Origin: Flavobacterium sp.
GTDB taxonomy: Bacteria > Bacteroidota > Bacteroidia > Flavobacteriales > Flavobacteriaceae
NCBI GenBank assembly: GCA_002733185.1
Contig: NVUT01000006.1
Coordinates: 58,782-91,199, forward strand
Direction of reading: 5' to 3'
DNA length: 32,418 nucleotides
Under the pieces are notes generated by a model. That model searched no databases. It had not been told where the DNA came from and saw nothing but the letters and a program-made list of their open reading frames with translations. This document shows, piece after piece, positions 10,037 through 19,796 of this stretch. The stretch's first letter is position 1; every line of letters starts with the position of its first letter. The position numbers and the translations under genes were made by a program.

Positions 10037-11335
10037 TTATAAATTATATTGTTTAATTTTTCGATATAAAGTTCTTTCTGAAATTCCTAATTCTTCCGCT
10101 GCATCTTTTCGTTTTCCTTTATATTTTTCCAACGATTTTTTGATGAGCTCTAATTCTTTTTCTTGAATGGAGAGGTTTTCTTCTTCAACAATGTCTTCCA
10201 CATACGTGTAATTATCATTGCTTTCTTGGTTAGAAGAATACGATTCTGGAATGCTTTCTGAAATATTTAAAACCTCCACATTTTCAGAATGTGTTGGGAT
10301 TTCTTCATTAACTAAAGTGGATAAAGATTTCTCGTTATTTTGAGTAGTATCCACGTGCATTTTGTTGATGATGGTAGAATGTTCTTCTTGCACTTGGCTG
10401 TTATTTCCCGATTTTATTAACTCTAAAGTCAGTTTTTTTACATCGTTCAAATCACGTTGCATATCGAACAAAACTTTGTATAAAAGTTCTCTTTCGTTAC
10501 TAAAATCGCTTTCCTTTTTTTTGGTTTCAATCACCGCAGGAAGATTACTTCCAACATCTTTTAGATAACCTCGAAGGGTTTGAAAAGAAATGGTTCTGTT
10601 TTTTTCCAACACTGAAATTTGTTCGGCTACATTTCGCAACTGACGAATATTACCACCCCAACGATATTTTATTAATAAATCGGTTGCTTGGTCATCCAAT
10701 CTAATAGTCGGCATTTTATATTTTAGAGCAAAATCTGAAGCAAATTTCCTGAAAAGCAAATGAATATCTTCGTGACGTTCACGTAAAGGAGGTAGATGAA
10801 TTTCGATAGTGCTTAAACGATAATAAAGGTCTTCTCTAAATTTTCCTTTACCTATGTTTTCTGCCATATTAATATTGGTTGCAGCTACAATCCGAACATC
10901 TGTTTTCTGTGTTTTTGAAGAACCTACTTTTAAAAACTCCCCATTTTCTAAAACCCGAAGCAAACGTACTTGAGTAGGTAAAGGTAATTCGCCTACTTCA
11001 TCTAAAAATATTGTTCCACCATCTGCAACTTCAAAATACCCAGACCGGGTAGAAGTTGCTCCTGTAAAAGCACCTTTTTCGTGACCAAAAAGTTCACTAT
11101 CTATAGTTCCTTCTGGGATTGCTCCACAATTTACAGCAATGTATTTTCCGTGTTTACGATGCGATAAAGAATGTATTATTTTTGGGATACTTTCTTTACC
11201 TACACCACTTTCTCCCGTAATCAACACCGATATATCGGTAGGAGCTACTTGAATTGATTTTTCGATTACTCGATTCAATTTTGGGTCGTTACCAATTATT
11301 CCGAAACGTTGTTTTATTGCTTGTACGCTTTCCAT
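10037..11335 (-). CDS. Sigma-54-dependent transcriptional activator without receiver domain (AAA+ and Fis HTH)
   Basis: Walker A-like GESGVGKE; GAFTGA sigma-54 contact loop; 'GGTIFLDEVGELP'; C-terminal HTH 'KGKRKDAAEELGISERTLYRKIKQYNL'. Confidence 0.95.
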   Translation of the reverse strand: MESVQAIKQRFGIIGNDPKLNRVIEKSIQVAPTDISVLITGESGVGKESIPKIIHSLSHRKHGKYIAVNCGAIPEGTIDSELFGHEKGAFTGATSTRSGYFEVADGGTIFLDEVGELPLPTQVRLLRVLENGEFLKVGSSKTQKTDVRIVAATNINMAENIGKGKFREDLYYRLSTIEIHLPPLRERHEDIHLLFRKFASDFALKYKMPTIRLDDQATDLLIKYRWGGNIRQLRNVAEQISVLEKNRTISFQTLRGYLKDVGSNLPAVIETKKKESDFSNERELLYKVLFDMQRDLNDVKKLTLELIKSGNNSQVQEEHSTIINKMHVDTTQNNEKSLSTLVNEEIPTHSENVEVLNISESIPESYSSNQESNDNYTYVEDIVEEENLSIQEKELELIKKSLEKYKGKRKDAAEELGISERTLYRKIKQYNL

Positions 11336-11348
11336 ATTTATTTGTTAA

Positions 11349-11377
11349 ACCACACAGGTTTTAAAAACCTGTGTGGT
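11349..11377. repeat. Perfect palindrome between miaB and the sigma-54 activator
   Basis: ACCACACAGGTTTT-A-AAAACCTGTGTGGT, 14-bp perfect stem with 1-nt centre. Confidence 0.8.
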
Positions 11378-11386
11378 CTTGCTTAT

Positions 11387-12838
11387 TTAATTGTTTTTAG
11401 AGTAACCAACACATTCGCCTATCAGGGTTGCACTGGTACAATCATCAATTTTGACCATTACAAAATCACCTACTTTATAGTTTTCTTTAGGGAAAACTGC
11501 CATCGTATTTTGCGAAGTCCTTCCTGCCCAATGTTGGTTGCTTTTTTTTGATTCTTTTTCAATAAGTACTTCAAATGTTTTTCCTAAAAACTCTTCAGTT
11601 CTAATGGCACAATGTTCTCTTTGTAATGCTACAATTTCAGCCAAACGTCTTTTCTTAACCTCTTCAGGAATGTCGTCTTCTAATTTTTTTTCAGCTAGTG
11701 TTCCAGGTCTTTCAGAATATGCAAACATATAGCCATAGTCGTATTTTACATATTCCATTAAGCTTAATGTATCTTGATGATCTTCTTCTGTTTCCGTAGG
11801 GAATCCTGTAATGATATCTTGAGATATAGAACAATCAGGTAAAATTTCCCGAACACTATCTATCAACTCCATATATTCTTCACGGGTATGTTGGCGATTC
11901 ATTTCTTTTAAAATACGTGTGCTTCCGCTTTGAACGGGCAAATGGATGTAATCGCAAATATTTTGATACTTTGCCATAGTGTGCAATACATCTAACGACA
12001 TATCCTGCGGATTAGAAGTAGAAAAGCGAAAACGCATCTTAGGTTGCTCTGCGGCAACAAGGTCTAACAGTTGTGCAAAATCCATTGCGGTTGCTTTCTG
12101 TATATCTGATGCTTTTTTAAAACTTCTTTTAAGTCCGCCGCCAAACCATAAGTAACTATCTACATTTTGACCTAATAAAGTAATTTCTTTATACCCTTTT
12201 TCGGCAAGGTCGTTTACTTCTTTTAAAATACTTTGTGGGTCACGGCTACGTTCTCTACCTCTTGTAAAAGGCACTACACAAAAGGTACACATATTATCGC
12301 AACCGCGTGTAATACTAACAAAGGCTGTTACTCCGTTTCCGCCAAGTCTTACGGGTGAGATATCTCCATAGGTTTCATCTATAGAAAGAATCACATTTAC
12401 CGCATCACGACCATCTTCCACTTCTTTAATAAGATTTGGTAGATCTTTGTAAGCGTCTGGCCCAACAACAAGGTCCACAATCCGTTCTTCCTCTAAAAAT
12501 TTTTCTTTTAAACGTTCTGCCATACAGCCCAAAACACCCACTTTCATTTTAGGGTTTATTTTTTTTACAGCGTTGTATTTCTGAAGTCTTTTACGAATGG
12601 TTTGTTCTGCTTTATCTCGAATAGAACAGGTATTTACCAATACCAAATCGGCATCTTCTAAGTTTTGAGTAGTGTTAAAACCTTCGTTAGCAAGTATAGA
12701 GGCTACAATTTCACTATCACTAAAATTCATTGCGCAACCATAACTTTCAATAAAAAGTTTGCGAGTGTTTTCTTTTTTAGTTTCAAGTTCTAAAGTTTGT
12801 CCTTGTATTTTTTCGTCAATTATCTTTTCCATATTCAT
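11387..12838 (-). CDS. miaB: tRNA-2-methylthio-N6-dimethylallyladenosine synthase MiaB
   Basis: 483 aa; '[19 protein letters not shown]', radical SAM '[22 protein letters not shown]', C-terminal TRAM region. Confidence 0.96.
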   Translation of the reverse strand: MNMEKIIDEKIQGQTLELETKKENTRKLFIESYGCAMNFSDSEIVASILANEGFNTTQNLEDADLVLVNTCSIRDKAEQTIRKRLQKYNAVKKINPKMKVGVLGCMAERLKEKFLEEERIVDLVVGPDAYKDLPNLIKEVEDGRDAVNVILSIDETYGDISPVRLGGNGVTAFVSITRGCDNMCTFCVVPFTRGRERSRDPQSILKEVNDLAEKGYKEITLLGQNVDSYLWFGGGLKRSFKKASDIQKATAMDFAQLLDLVAAEQPKMRFRFSTSNPQDMSLDVLHTMAKYQNICDYIHLPVQSGSTRILKEMNRQHTREEYMELIDSVREILPDCSISQDIITGFPTETEEDHQDTLSLMEYVKYDYGYMFAYSERPGTLAEKKLEDDIPEEVKKRRLAEIVALQREHCAIRTEEFLGKTFEVLIEKESKKSNQHWAGRTSQNTMAVFPKENYKVGDFVMVKIDDCTSATLIGECVGYSKNN

Positions 12839-12884
12839 TACCCGCGAAATCGGGTATCTTATTCATTATCCGTTAAAACGGGTA
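12832..12884. repeat. Tandem pair of small hairpins with 9-nt direct repeats overlapping the miaB start
   Basis: TATTCATTA (12832-12840, 12860-12868); hairpins TACCCG-CGAAAT-CGGGTA and TATCCG-TTAAAA-CGGGTA; 28-nt period. Confidence 0.75.
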
Positions 12885-12991
12885 AAAAGTTGTTTCTACT
12901 TATATGTCAATTAATATTCCTAAATATAAACAGGAAACGCAAAGATACAATTTAATTGACTTTTGTGACATTATGGCAGCTTTCTTTTTCT

Positions 12992-12999
12992 TAACTTTG
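12992..12999 (+). promoter_or_regulatory. Bacteroidota -7 box (TAnnTTTG) upstream of the 13022 ORF
   Basis: TAACTTTG, 22 nt before the ATG; no clear -33 TTTG. Confidence 0.4.
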
Positions 13000-13021
13000 C
13001 GAAACAATAATTAATCTTATT

Positions 13022-13813
13022 ATGATTAAACAAGAATTACTTCAGAAAATAGAAACTGCAAAATCTCCAGACTTTGGAGATATATTGTCAAAAAGTTTCG
13101 ATTTATTTAAAAAGGTTTGGATGGACGGGTTTCTGCATTTGTTAGTAACGACTTTAGTTGCGATTCCGGTAATGATTATTATATATCTACCTTTTATCCC
13201 TACATTTATTGCAGCTGCACAATCGGGAGGTAATCCAGAAAATTTTCAACCCAATTTAGATTATCCTATTTTAACAATAATTGGTTATATAGTATTGTTT
13301 TTTGTTTTGATGATGTTTACACAAGTTTTATCCATAGGGGTTACTGCACATTATTTTAAAGTTTGTAAAATTAAAGACTTGGGTTCTCAAGAAGACGATG
13401 GCGGTTATTTTTCGTACCTAAAAGGAGTAAATTTTGGTAAATTATTTATGTTGTCTTTAGCCACTTTTGGAATTGCAATTGCAGCAATCATATTATGTTA
13501 TCTTCCTATTTTTTACGTAATGGTACCGCTGCAATTAATTGTGGTGATTTTTGCTTTTAATGATAATCTATCGGTTTCAGAAATCATTTCAGTAAGCTTC
13601 AAGCTAGGGAATAAATTTTGGTTATTAGTCTTTGGACTTATTATAGTATCGTCTATGATAGCACAATTAGGAGTCATTCTTTGTTTTGTAGGAATATTTT
13701 TTACCGCTTATTTTGTACATATTCCTATTTATTATTTTTACAAGGAAACCATTGGTTTTGGTGATGATACCGATGATTCAACTAATGAATTCTCAACACA
13801 ATATTTAAACTAA
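13022..13813 (+). CDS. Multi-pass membrane protein of unknown function
   Basis: 263 aa with several hydrophobic segments (LLVTTLVAIPVMIIIYLPFIPTFI; LFMLSLATFGIAIAAIILCYLPIFYVMVPLQLIVVIFAF). Confidence 0.75.
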   Translation: MIKQELLQKIETAKSPDFGDILSKSFDLFKKVWMDGFLHLLVTTLVAIPVMIIIYLPFIPTFIAAAQSGGNPENFQPNLDYPILTIIGYIVLFFVLMMFTQVLSIGVTAHYFKVCKIKDLGSQEDDGGYFSYLKGVNFGKLFMLSLATFGIAIAAIILCYLPIFYVMVPLQLIVVIFAFNDNLSVSEIISVSFKLGNKFWLLVFGLIIVSSMIAQLGVILCFVGIFFTAYFVHIPIYYFYKETIGFGDDTDDSTNEFSTQYLN

Positions 13814-13851
13814 TATATAGGTAGGTAAAAATATTTTTTCATCATTAAAAA

Positions 13852-13880
13852 TTGAGTTTTAAAAAATTCATATACTTTTG
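13852..13880 (+). promoter_or_regulatory. Bacteroidota-type promoter for topA
   Basis: TTG (13852) - 18 nt - TACTTTTG (13873-13880), ~20 nt before the topA ATG. Confidence 0.5.
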
Positions 13881-13900
13881 TTGCCCAAATAAAACTGAAT

Positions 13901-16390
13901 ATGGCAAAGAATTTAGTGATTGTTGAGTCCCCTGCGAAAGCAAAAACCATAGAAAAATTTCTCGGAAAAGATTTTAAAGTAACTTCAAGTTTCGGACATA
14001 TTGCCGATCTTCCTTCCAAGGAATTAGGCGTCGATGTAGATGGGGATTTTACACCAAAATATATTGTGCCAAGCGATAAGAAGAGCTTGGTAAAAGATTT
14101 AAAAGCAGCCGCTAAAAAAGCCGAAATGGTTTGGTTAGCGAGTGATGAGGATCGAGAAGGAGAGGCTATTGCTTGGCATCTTTTCGAAAATCTAAATCTG
14201 AATGATAGCAATACCAAACGTATCGTTTTTCATGAAATCACCAAATCTGCTATATTAAAAGCAATTGAAAATCCTAGAAAAATAAACTACGATTTAGTAA
14301 ATGCTCAACAAGCAAGAAGAGTATTGGACAGGTTAGTAGGTTATGAATTGTCTCCCGTTTTATGGAGAAAAGTAAAAGGAGGGCTTTCGGCAGGAAGAGT
14401 GCAATCTGTTGCTGTTAGATTAATTGTTGAGCGAGAACGCCAAATTGAAGGATTTACCCCAGTAGCTTCCTTTAGAGTAGTAGCTGAATTTACCAATACA
14501 AACGATAATAAATTTAAAGCAAAACTTCCTAAAAACTTCAAAACTGAAGCAGAAGCAAAAGAATTTCTAACAAAAAATATAGGAGCCAATTTTAAGGTTT
14601 CAGATTTAGTAAAAAAACCAGCAAAAAAATCTCCAGCACCACCGTTTACGACATCAACGCTTCAGCAAGAAGCATCGAGAAAGCTGTATTTTTCAGTTAG
14701 TAAAACGATGACAATGGCGCAACGTTTGTACGAAGCAGGACTTATAACTTATATGAGAACTGATAGTGTGAACCTTTCCAACGATGCGAAATCTGCTGCC
14801 GAAGATGAAATCACTAATTCTTACGGAAAAGAATATAACAACCCAAGAAACTTTAAAAGTAAAACCAAAGGAGCTCAAGAAGCTCACGAAGCCATTCGCC
14901 CTACAGATATGTCACGTCACACGATTAGTGGTGATTATGACCAAGAGCGATTGTATGCTTTAATTTGGAAACGTACCATTGCCTCACAAATGAGTGATGC
15001 ACAATTGGAACGTACCAATGTAAAAATTGATAGCTCAAAAGTTTCTGAGCAGTTTGTTGCAAATGGTGAAATGATTAAATTTGATGGTTTCTTAAAAGTA
15101 TATTTAGAAGGTATCGATAATGAAGAAGAAGAACAAGAAGGAATGTTACCAACTTTAACAGTTGGAGATAATTTACTAAAAAATTACATTACCGCAACAC
15201 AACGGTTTACACGTCCGCCATATCGTTACACCGAAGCTTCTTTGGTAAAACAGATGGAAGAATTAGGAATAGGACGACCTTCTACCTATGCGCCGACAAT
15301 TTCGACAATCATCAACCGTAATTATGTAGAAAAAGGAACGATTGAGGGAATAGAACGTAAGTATATTCAGTTGGTTTTAGAAGAAACTATAAAAGAAAGT
15401 ACCCTTATAGAAACAATAGGTTCAGATAAAGGAAAATTAGTTCCAACAGATATTGGAATGATTGTAAATGATTTCTTGGTAGAACATTTTGAGTACATTT
15501 TAGATTATAATTTTACTGCAAAAGTAGAAGAGGATTTTGATAGTATTGCACAAGGAAAAGAAGAGTGGACAACAATAATGAAGGAGTTTTATAAAAAATT
15601 CCACCCTCAAATAGAACATGTTACCGAAAACGCCAACCGTGAAAGTGGAGAACGTATTTTAGGAACAGACCCTAAATCAGGAAAGACAGTATTAGTGCGT
15701 TTAGGACGTTTTGGTCCTATGGCTCAAATTGGAGCGCCAGACGATGAAGAAAAGATATTTGCAAGTCTGCGTCCCGATCAACAATTGCATCAAGTTACTT
15801 TTGAAGAAGTGATGGATTTGTTTAAGCTTCCAAAAAAATTGGGAGTTTATGATGGGGAAGAAGTAGAGGTGAATAATGGTCGTTTTGGTCCGTATATTAA
15901 GTTTGATGGTAAATTTGTTTCCCTTCCGAAGGGTGCAGATCCATTAGATTTGGATATCGATACTGCCATTGAATTAATTGAAGAAAAACGAAAAGCAGAC
16001 GCGCCAATTTATGAATACGAAGGAATGCCAGTTCAAAAAGGAACCGGGAGATTCGGGCCGTTTATAAAGTGGAATAATATGTTTATTAACGTTAATAAAA
16101 AATACGATTTCGATAATCTTTCAGATAAAGATATTGTAGAATTAATTGAAGTTAAAAAACAAAAAGAGATAGATAAGCTGATTCATGATTGGACCGATGA
16201 AGGTATTCGATTAGAAAAAGCACGTTGGGGACGTTTCAATTTAATTAAAGGTAAAACAAAAATTGAGCTTCCAAAAACAACCAAAGCAGAAAAAATGACT
16301 TTAGAGCAAGCAATGGATATTATTGCTAAAAAAACTCCAAAGAAGAAAAAAGAAGTAAAAAAGAAAAGACCCGCAGCTAAGAAAAAATAA
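13901..16390 (+). CDS. topA: DNA topoisomerase I
   Basis: 829 aa; 'MAKNLVIVESPAKAKTIEKFLGKDFKVTSSFGHIADLP', active site 'EAGLITYMRTDSVNLS', C-terminal topoisomerase repeats. Confidence 0.98.
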   Translation: MAKNLVIVESPAKAKTIEKFLGKDFKVTSSFGHIADLPSKELGVDVDGDFTPKYIVPSDKKSLVKDLKAAAKKAEMVWLASDEDREGEAIAWHLFENLNLNDSNTKRIVFHEITKSAILKAIENPRKINYDLVNAQQARRVLDRLVGYELSPVLWRKVKGGLSAGRVQSVAVRLIVERERQIEGFTPVASFRVVAEFTNTNDNKFKAKLPKNFKTEAEAKEFLTKNIGANFKVSDLVKKPAKKSPAPPFTTSTLQQEASRKLYFSVSKTMTMAQRLYEAGLITYMRTDSVNLSNDAKSAAEDEITNSYGKEYNNPRNFKSKTKGAQEAHEAIRPTDMSRHTISGDYDQERLYALIWKRTIASQMSDAQLERTNVKIDSSKVSEQFVANGEMIKFDGFLKVYLEGIDNEEEEQEGMLPTLTVGDNLLKNYITATQRFTRPPYRYTEASLVKQMEELGIGRPSTYAPTISTIINRNYVEKGTIEGIERKYIQLVLEETIKESTLIETIGSDKGKLVPTDIGMIVNDFLVEHFEYILDYNFTAKVEEDFDSIAQGKEEWTTIMKEFYKKFHPQIEHVTENANRESGERILGTDPKSGKTVLVRLGRFGPMAQIGAPDDEEKIFASLRPDQQLHQVTFEEVMDLFKLPKKLGVYDGEEVEVNNGRFGPYIKFDGKFVSLPKGADPLDLDIDTAIELIEEKRKADAPIYEYEGMPVQKGTGRFGPFIKWNNMFINVNKKYDFDNLSDKDIVELIEVKKQKEIDKLIHDWTDEGIRLEKARWGRFNLIKGKTKIELPKTTKAEKMTLEQAMDIIAKKTPKKKKEVKKKRPAAKKK

Positions 16391-17553
16391 TGATAGAATT
16401 TCTTTCCCCAGTATCAAAATCAGTTTTAGCACATCGAGAAGTTTTACCTAACGAAGTGTTGGGAAAACAAATTGATACCTACGGAAGTACGGATGAATTG
16501 CCAAGTTTTGATAATGTAAAGTTTGCATTGTTAGGGATTAAAGAAAGCCGAAACGATGTTGATTATATTGGTGAAGAACTTTGTTTTGATGAAATCAGGA
16601 AGTCATTATATTCATTATACGCTGGTAATTGGTCTAACTCTATAATAGATATTGGCGATATAGAAAAAGGTGATTCTGTTCAAGACACCTATTTTGCTAT
16701 GAAAACTGTAGTGGAAGCATTGTTAAAACACAAAATTATACCATTAATATTAGGAGGAAGTCAAGATTTGGCCTACTCTCAGTACCGAGCTTATGAAAGC
16801 TTCGGAAATATGGTGAATATTGCAAATATCGATTCTAAGTTTGATCTCGGAGATGCAGATCAGCCCATTTCTAATAAATCCTATCTCGGAAAAATTATTG
16901 TAGAAAAGCCTTACGGATTGTTTAATTATAGCAATATAGGTTATCAATCCTATTATAATTCTCCAGAAGAAATAAGTTTAATGGAAAAATTATTTTTTGA
17001 TGGTTATCGGTTAGGTGAAGTAACTTCAGACATCACTAAAGTTGAACCAGTATTAAGAGATGCTAATTTAGTAATTTTAGATATTAATGCAATAAAAAGC
17101 GCAGATTTAAGTTATAAAAACAGTAAAAGCCCCAATGGTTTTGATGGAAGAGAAATTTGTGCCATAGCACGATATGCAGGAATTAGTAATAAGGTGTCAT
17201 CATTTGGAGTTTATGAATTAAAAAATTTTAAAAATTCCAAAAGTGCTGCAATGTTAATAGCACAAATATTTTGGTATTTTATTGAAGGCTTTAATTTTAG
17301 AGTTTCTGATGACGATTTTAATAGCGAATCTTTATATACAGTTTATAGAGTGCCAATTGAAAATGATATATTATTGTTTAAAAAGAGCAATAAAACTGGA
17401 CGATGGTGGATAGAATTACCATTTATTTCAACTATTAATAATAAATTAAAAAGACAGACGTTATTACCTTGCACTTATGGCGATTATTTGAGTGCTTGTG
17501 ATCAGGAAATACCTGAAAGGTGGATGAAAGCCCGCCGAAAGAACGAACTATAA
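16390..17553 (+). CDS. Arginase/formimidoylglutamase (ureohydrolase) superfamily protein, degenerate metal site
   Basis: 387 aa; overlaps the topA stop (TAATG). 'IPLILGGSQDLAYSQYRAY', 'NIANIDSKFDLGD', 'LVILDINAIKSAD' line up with ureohydrolase GGDHS, DAHxD and DxDxxDP motifs. Confidence 0.75.
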   Translation: MIEFLSPVSKSVLAHREVLPNEVLGKQIDTYGSTDELPSFDNVKFALLGIKESRNDVDYIGEELCFDEIRKSLYSLYAGNWSNSIIDIGDIEKGDSVQDTYFAMKTVVEALLKHKIIPLILGGSQDLAYSQYRAYESFGNMVNIANIDSKFDLGDADQPISNKSYLGKIIVEKPYGLFNYSNIGYQSYYNSPEEISLMEKLFFDGYRLGEVTSDITKVEPVLRDANLVILDINAIKSADLSYKNSKSPNGFDGREICAIARYAGISNKVSSFGVYELKNFKNSKSAAMLIAQIFWYFIEGFNFRVSDDDFNSESLYTVYRVPIENDILLFKKSNKTGRWWIELPFISTINNKLKRQTLLPCTYGDYLSACDQEIPERWMKARRKNEL

Positions 17554-17672
17554 CAAGAGTAAACTAAAGATAAATCGAAAATTTAACGGGTTTTTTAAGA
17601 AATATGTTGTTTTTTAAATATTTTATAAATAGGTTTACGCCCTTGAATCTCGATAACTTAACCTAAATACCT

Positions 17673-19049
17673 ATGAAAAAGCTTATTGCATTAACTGCGA
17701 TTATTGCCATTCTATACAGTTGTAACTCTGGCGCAGACCGAGGAGAACTTGTTGGAACTAAAGGCAAAGCATGGCACCCTGAAAAACCTTTTGGAATGAC
17801 ACTTGTTCCTGGAGGATCTTTTATAATGGGTAAAGCAGACGACGACTTTGTTGCTGTAAACGATGCACCTACAAAAACCGTAACAGTACGTTCATTTTAT
17901 ATGGACGAAACAGAAATTACTAATGCTGAATATAGACAATTTGTATATTGGGTTCGTGACTCGACAGTAAAACTTAAATTAGCTGTTTTGGCTGATGAAG
18001 TTGGAGCTACTCCTGGAGATGGCGGAATTGGTGAATACGCATTCGTAGATCAAGAAAATGAAGAAATGTCTGCATATGATCAATATATGTATGATAATTA
18101 TTTTGGAATGGGTGATGATTTTTACGCAGGAAGAAAAATCAATAACAATGTTGATATTCAATGGGATACTGCAAATTACCCAGATGAATATTATTCTGAG
18201 GTGATGGATACGATGTACATTCCTGCCGAAGAAGCCTACAATGGTCAGCGAACCATTGATGTTACAAAGCTTAAGTTTCAATATACTTATATGGACATAC
18301 AGTCTGCTGCAAAAGACGGTAGTAAAAGAAGAAAAGATTTTATTAAGAAAGAAGAGCTGTTAATCTATCCAGATACCACTGTTTGGATAAAAGATTTTAA
18401 TTATTCATATAACGAGCCAATGCATAATGATTATTTTTGGCATCAAGCTTATGGTGATTATCCAGTTGTTGGAGTAAATTGGCATCAAGCAAAAGCATTT
18501 ACAGCTTGGAGAACATTATATAAAAACTCTTATCAAAAATCAAGAAAACGTCAACATATAAATTCTTTCAGACTTCCAAGTGAAGCAGAATGGGAATATG
18601 CTGCTCGTGGTGGTCTTTCTTCAGCAACATATCCTTGGGGTGGGCCTTATACTAAAAATGATAGAGGATGTTTTATGGCGAATTTTAAGCCGTTACGTGG
18701 AGATTATGCTGCAGATCAAGCTTTATACACTGTAGAGGCGAAATCTTACGAGCCTAATGATTATAACCTTTACAATATGGCTGGGAATGTTTCTGAATGG
18801 GTGGACTCATCTTACGAGCCTTCTTCATACGATTTTTCTTCAAATATGAATCCCAACGTAAACGATCCAAACAATTTCCGTAAAGTAGTTCGTGGTGGAT
18901 CATGGAAAGATATCGCTTATTTCTTACAAGTAAGCTCTAGAGATTATGAATATGCAGATTCAGCAAGAAGTTACATTGGCTTTAGAACTGTACAAGATTA
19001 TATGGGAACCGACGTTACATTAAACAGTAATTTTGGAGATGCACGATAA
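17673..19049 (+). CDS. gldK: Gliding motility / T9SS lipoprotein GldK
   Basis: 458 aa; lipobox ILYSC; FGE-sulfatase-like domain ('MTLVPGGSFIMGKADDDF', 'FRLPSEAEWEYAARGG', 'VVRGGSWKD'); followed by gldLMN. Confidence 0.93.
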   Translation: MKKLIALTAIIAILYSCNSGADRGELVGTKGKAWHPEKPFGMTLVPGGSFIMGKADDDFVAVNDAPTKTVTVRSFYMDETEITNAEYRQFVYWVRDSTVKLKLAVLADEVGATPGDGGIGEYAFVDQENEEMSAYDQYMYDNYFGMGDDFYAGRKINNNVDIQWDTANYPDEYYSEVMDTMYIPAEEAYNGQRTIDVTKLKFQYTYMDIQSAAKDGSKRRKDFIKKEELLIYPDTTVWIKDFNYSYNEPMHNDYFWHQAYGDYPVVGVNWHQAKAFTAWRTLYKNSYQKSRKRQHINSFRLPSEAEWEYAARGGLSSATYPWGGPYTKNDRGCFMANFKPLRGDYAADQALYTVEAKSYEPNDYNLYNMAGNVSEWVDSSYEPSSYDFSSNMNPNVNDPNNFRKVVRGGSWKDIAYFLQVSSRDYEYADSARSYIGFRTVQDYMGTDVTLNSNFGDAR

Positions 19050-19104
19050 ACATTATTAATACTAAAATTTAAAACTTAACTTAAACTTATAAAAACAAAC
19101 TATT

Positions 19105-19749
19105 ATGGCACAATCAAAATCAACAAAGAAATTATTTAACATGGCTTATGGCCTTGGAGCATCTGTAGTAATCTTAGGAGCATTATTTAAAATTCTTCAC
19201 TGGGAGTTTATGGGAGTAAATGGAGGAATGTTACTTGCAGTAGGATTGATAACAGAGGCATTAATTTTTGCGATTTCAGCCTTTGAACCAGTAGATGATG
19301 ATTTAGATTGGTCTCTAGTATATCCAGAATTAGCTGGAGGAATGGGAAAAGATAAAAACAATGCACCTCAAGATGCACAAGGTATGTTGTCTCAAAAACT
19401 AGATGAAATGCTTAAAGATGCACGTATAGATTCAGAATTAATGGGAAGCCTTACAGAAAGTATTCGCTCGTTTGAAGGCGCTACAAAAAGTATGGCTCCA
19501 ACTGCTGAAGCAATGAATTCAACTAAAAAATATAGTGAAGAAATGGCATTGGCAGCAGCACAAATGGAATCTTTAAACAGCTTATATAAAGTTCAAGTAG
19601 AGTCAACTAGCCGTCAAGCAGAAGCAAATGAACGAGTTGCTGAAAATGCAGAGCAATTGAAACAACAAATGGAACATTTAACAAGCAACCTATCTTCATT
19701 AAATGGAGTTTACGGAGGAATGTTGTCTGCAATGGGTGGTAAAAACTAA
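19105..19749 (+). CDS. gldL: T9SS motor protein GldL
   Basis: MAQSKSTKKLFNMAYGLGASVVILGALFKILHWEFMGVNGGMLLAVGLITEALIFAISAFEP; typical GldL two-TM N-terminus. Confidence 0.95.
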   Translation: MAQSKSTKKLFNMAYGLGASVVILGALFKILHWEFMGVNGGMLLAVGLITEALIFAISAFEPVDDDLDWSLVYPELAGGMGKDKNNAPQDAQGMLSQKLDEMLKDARIDSELMGSLTESIRSFEGATKSMAPTAEAMNSTKKYSEEMALAAAQMESLNSLYKVQVESTSRQAEANERVAENAEQLKQQMEHLTSNLSSLNGVYGGMLSAMGGKN

Positions 19750-19796
19750 GATGGTTTTAACTGTAATTAATTATTAATACTTAAAAAGAATTAAAA

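Noticed and set aside
10362-11732. Plus-strand ORFs 10362-10568, 11309-11551, 11538-11732
   Set aside because: Antisense to the sigma-54 activator and miaB.
13810-14887. Minus-strand ORFs 13810-14217, 14341-14589, 14693-14887
   Set aside because: Antisense to topA; no family signature.
16750-18281. Minus-strand ORFs 16750-16947 and 17979-18281
   Set aside because: Antisense to the ureohydrolase-like gene and gldK.
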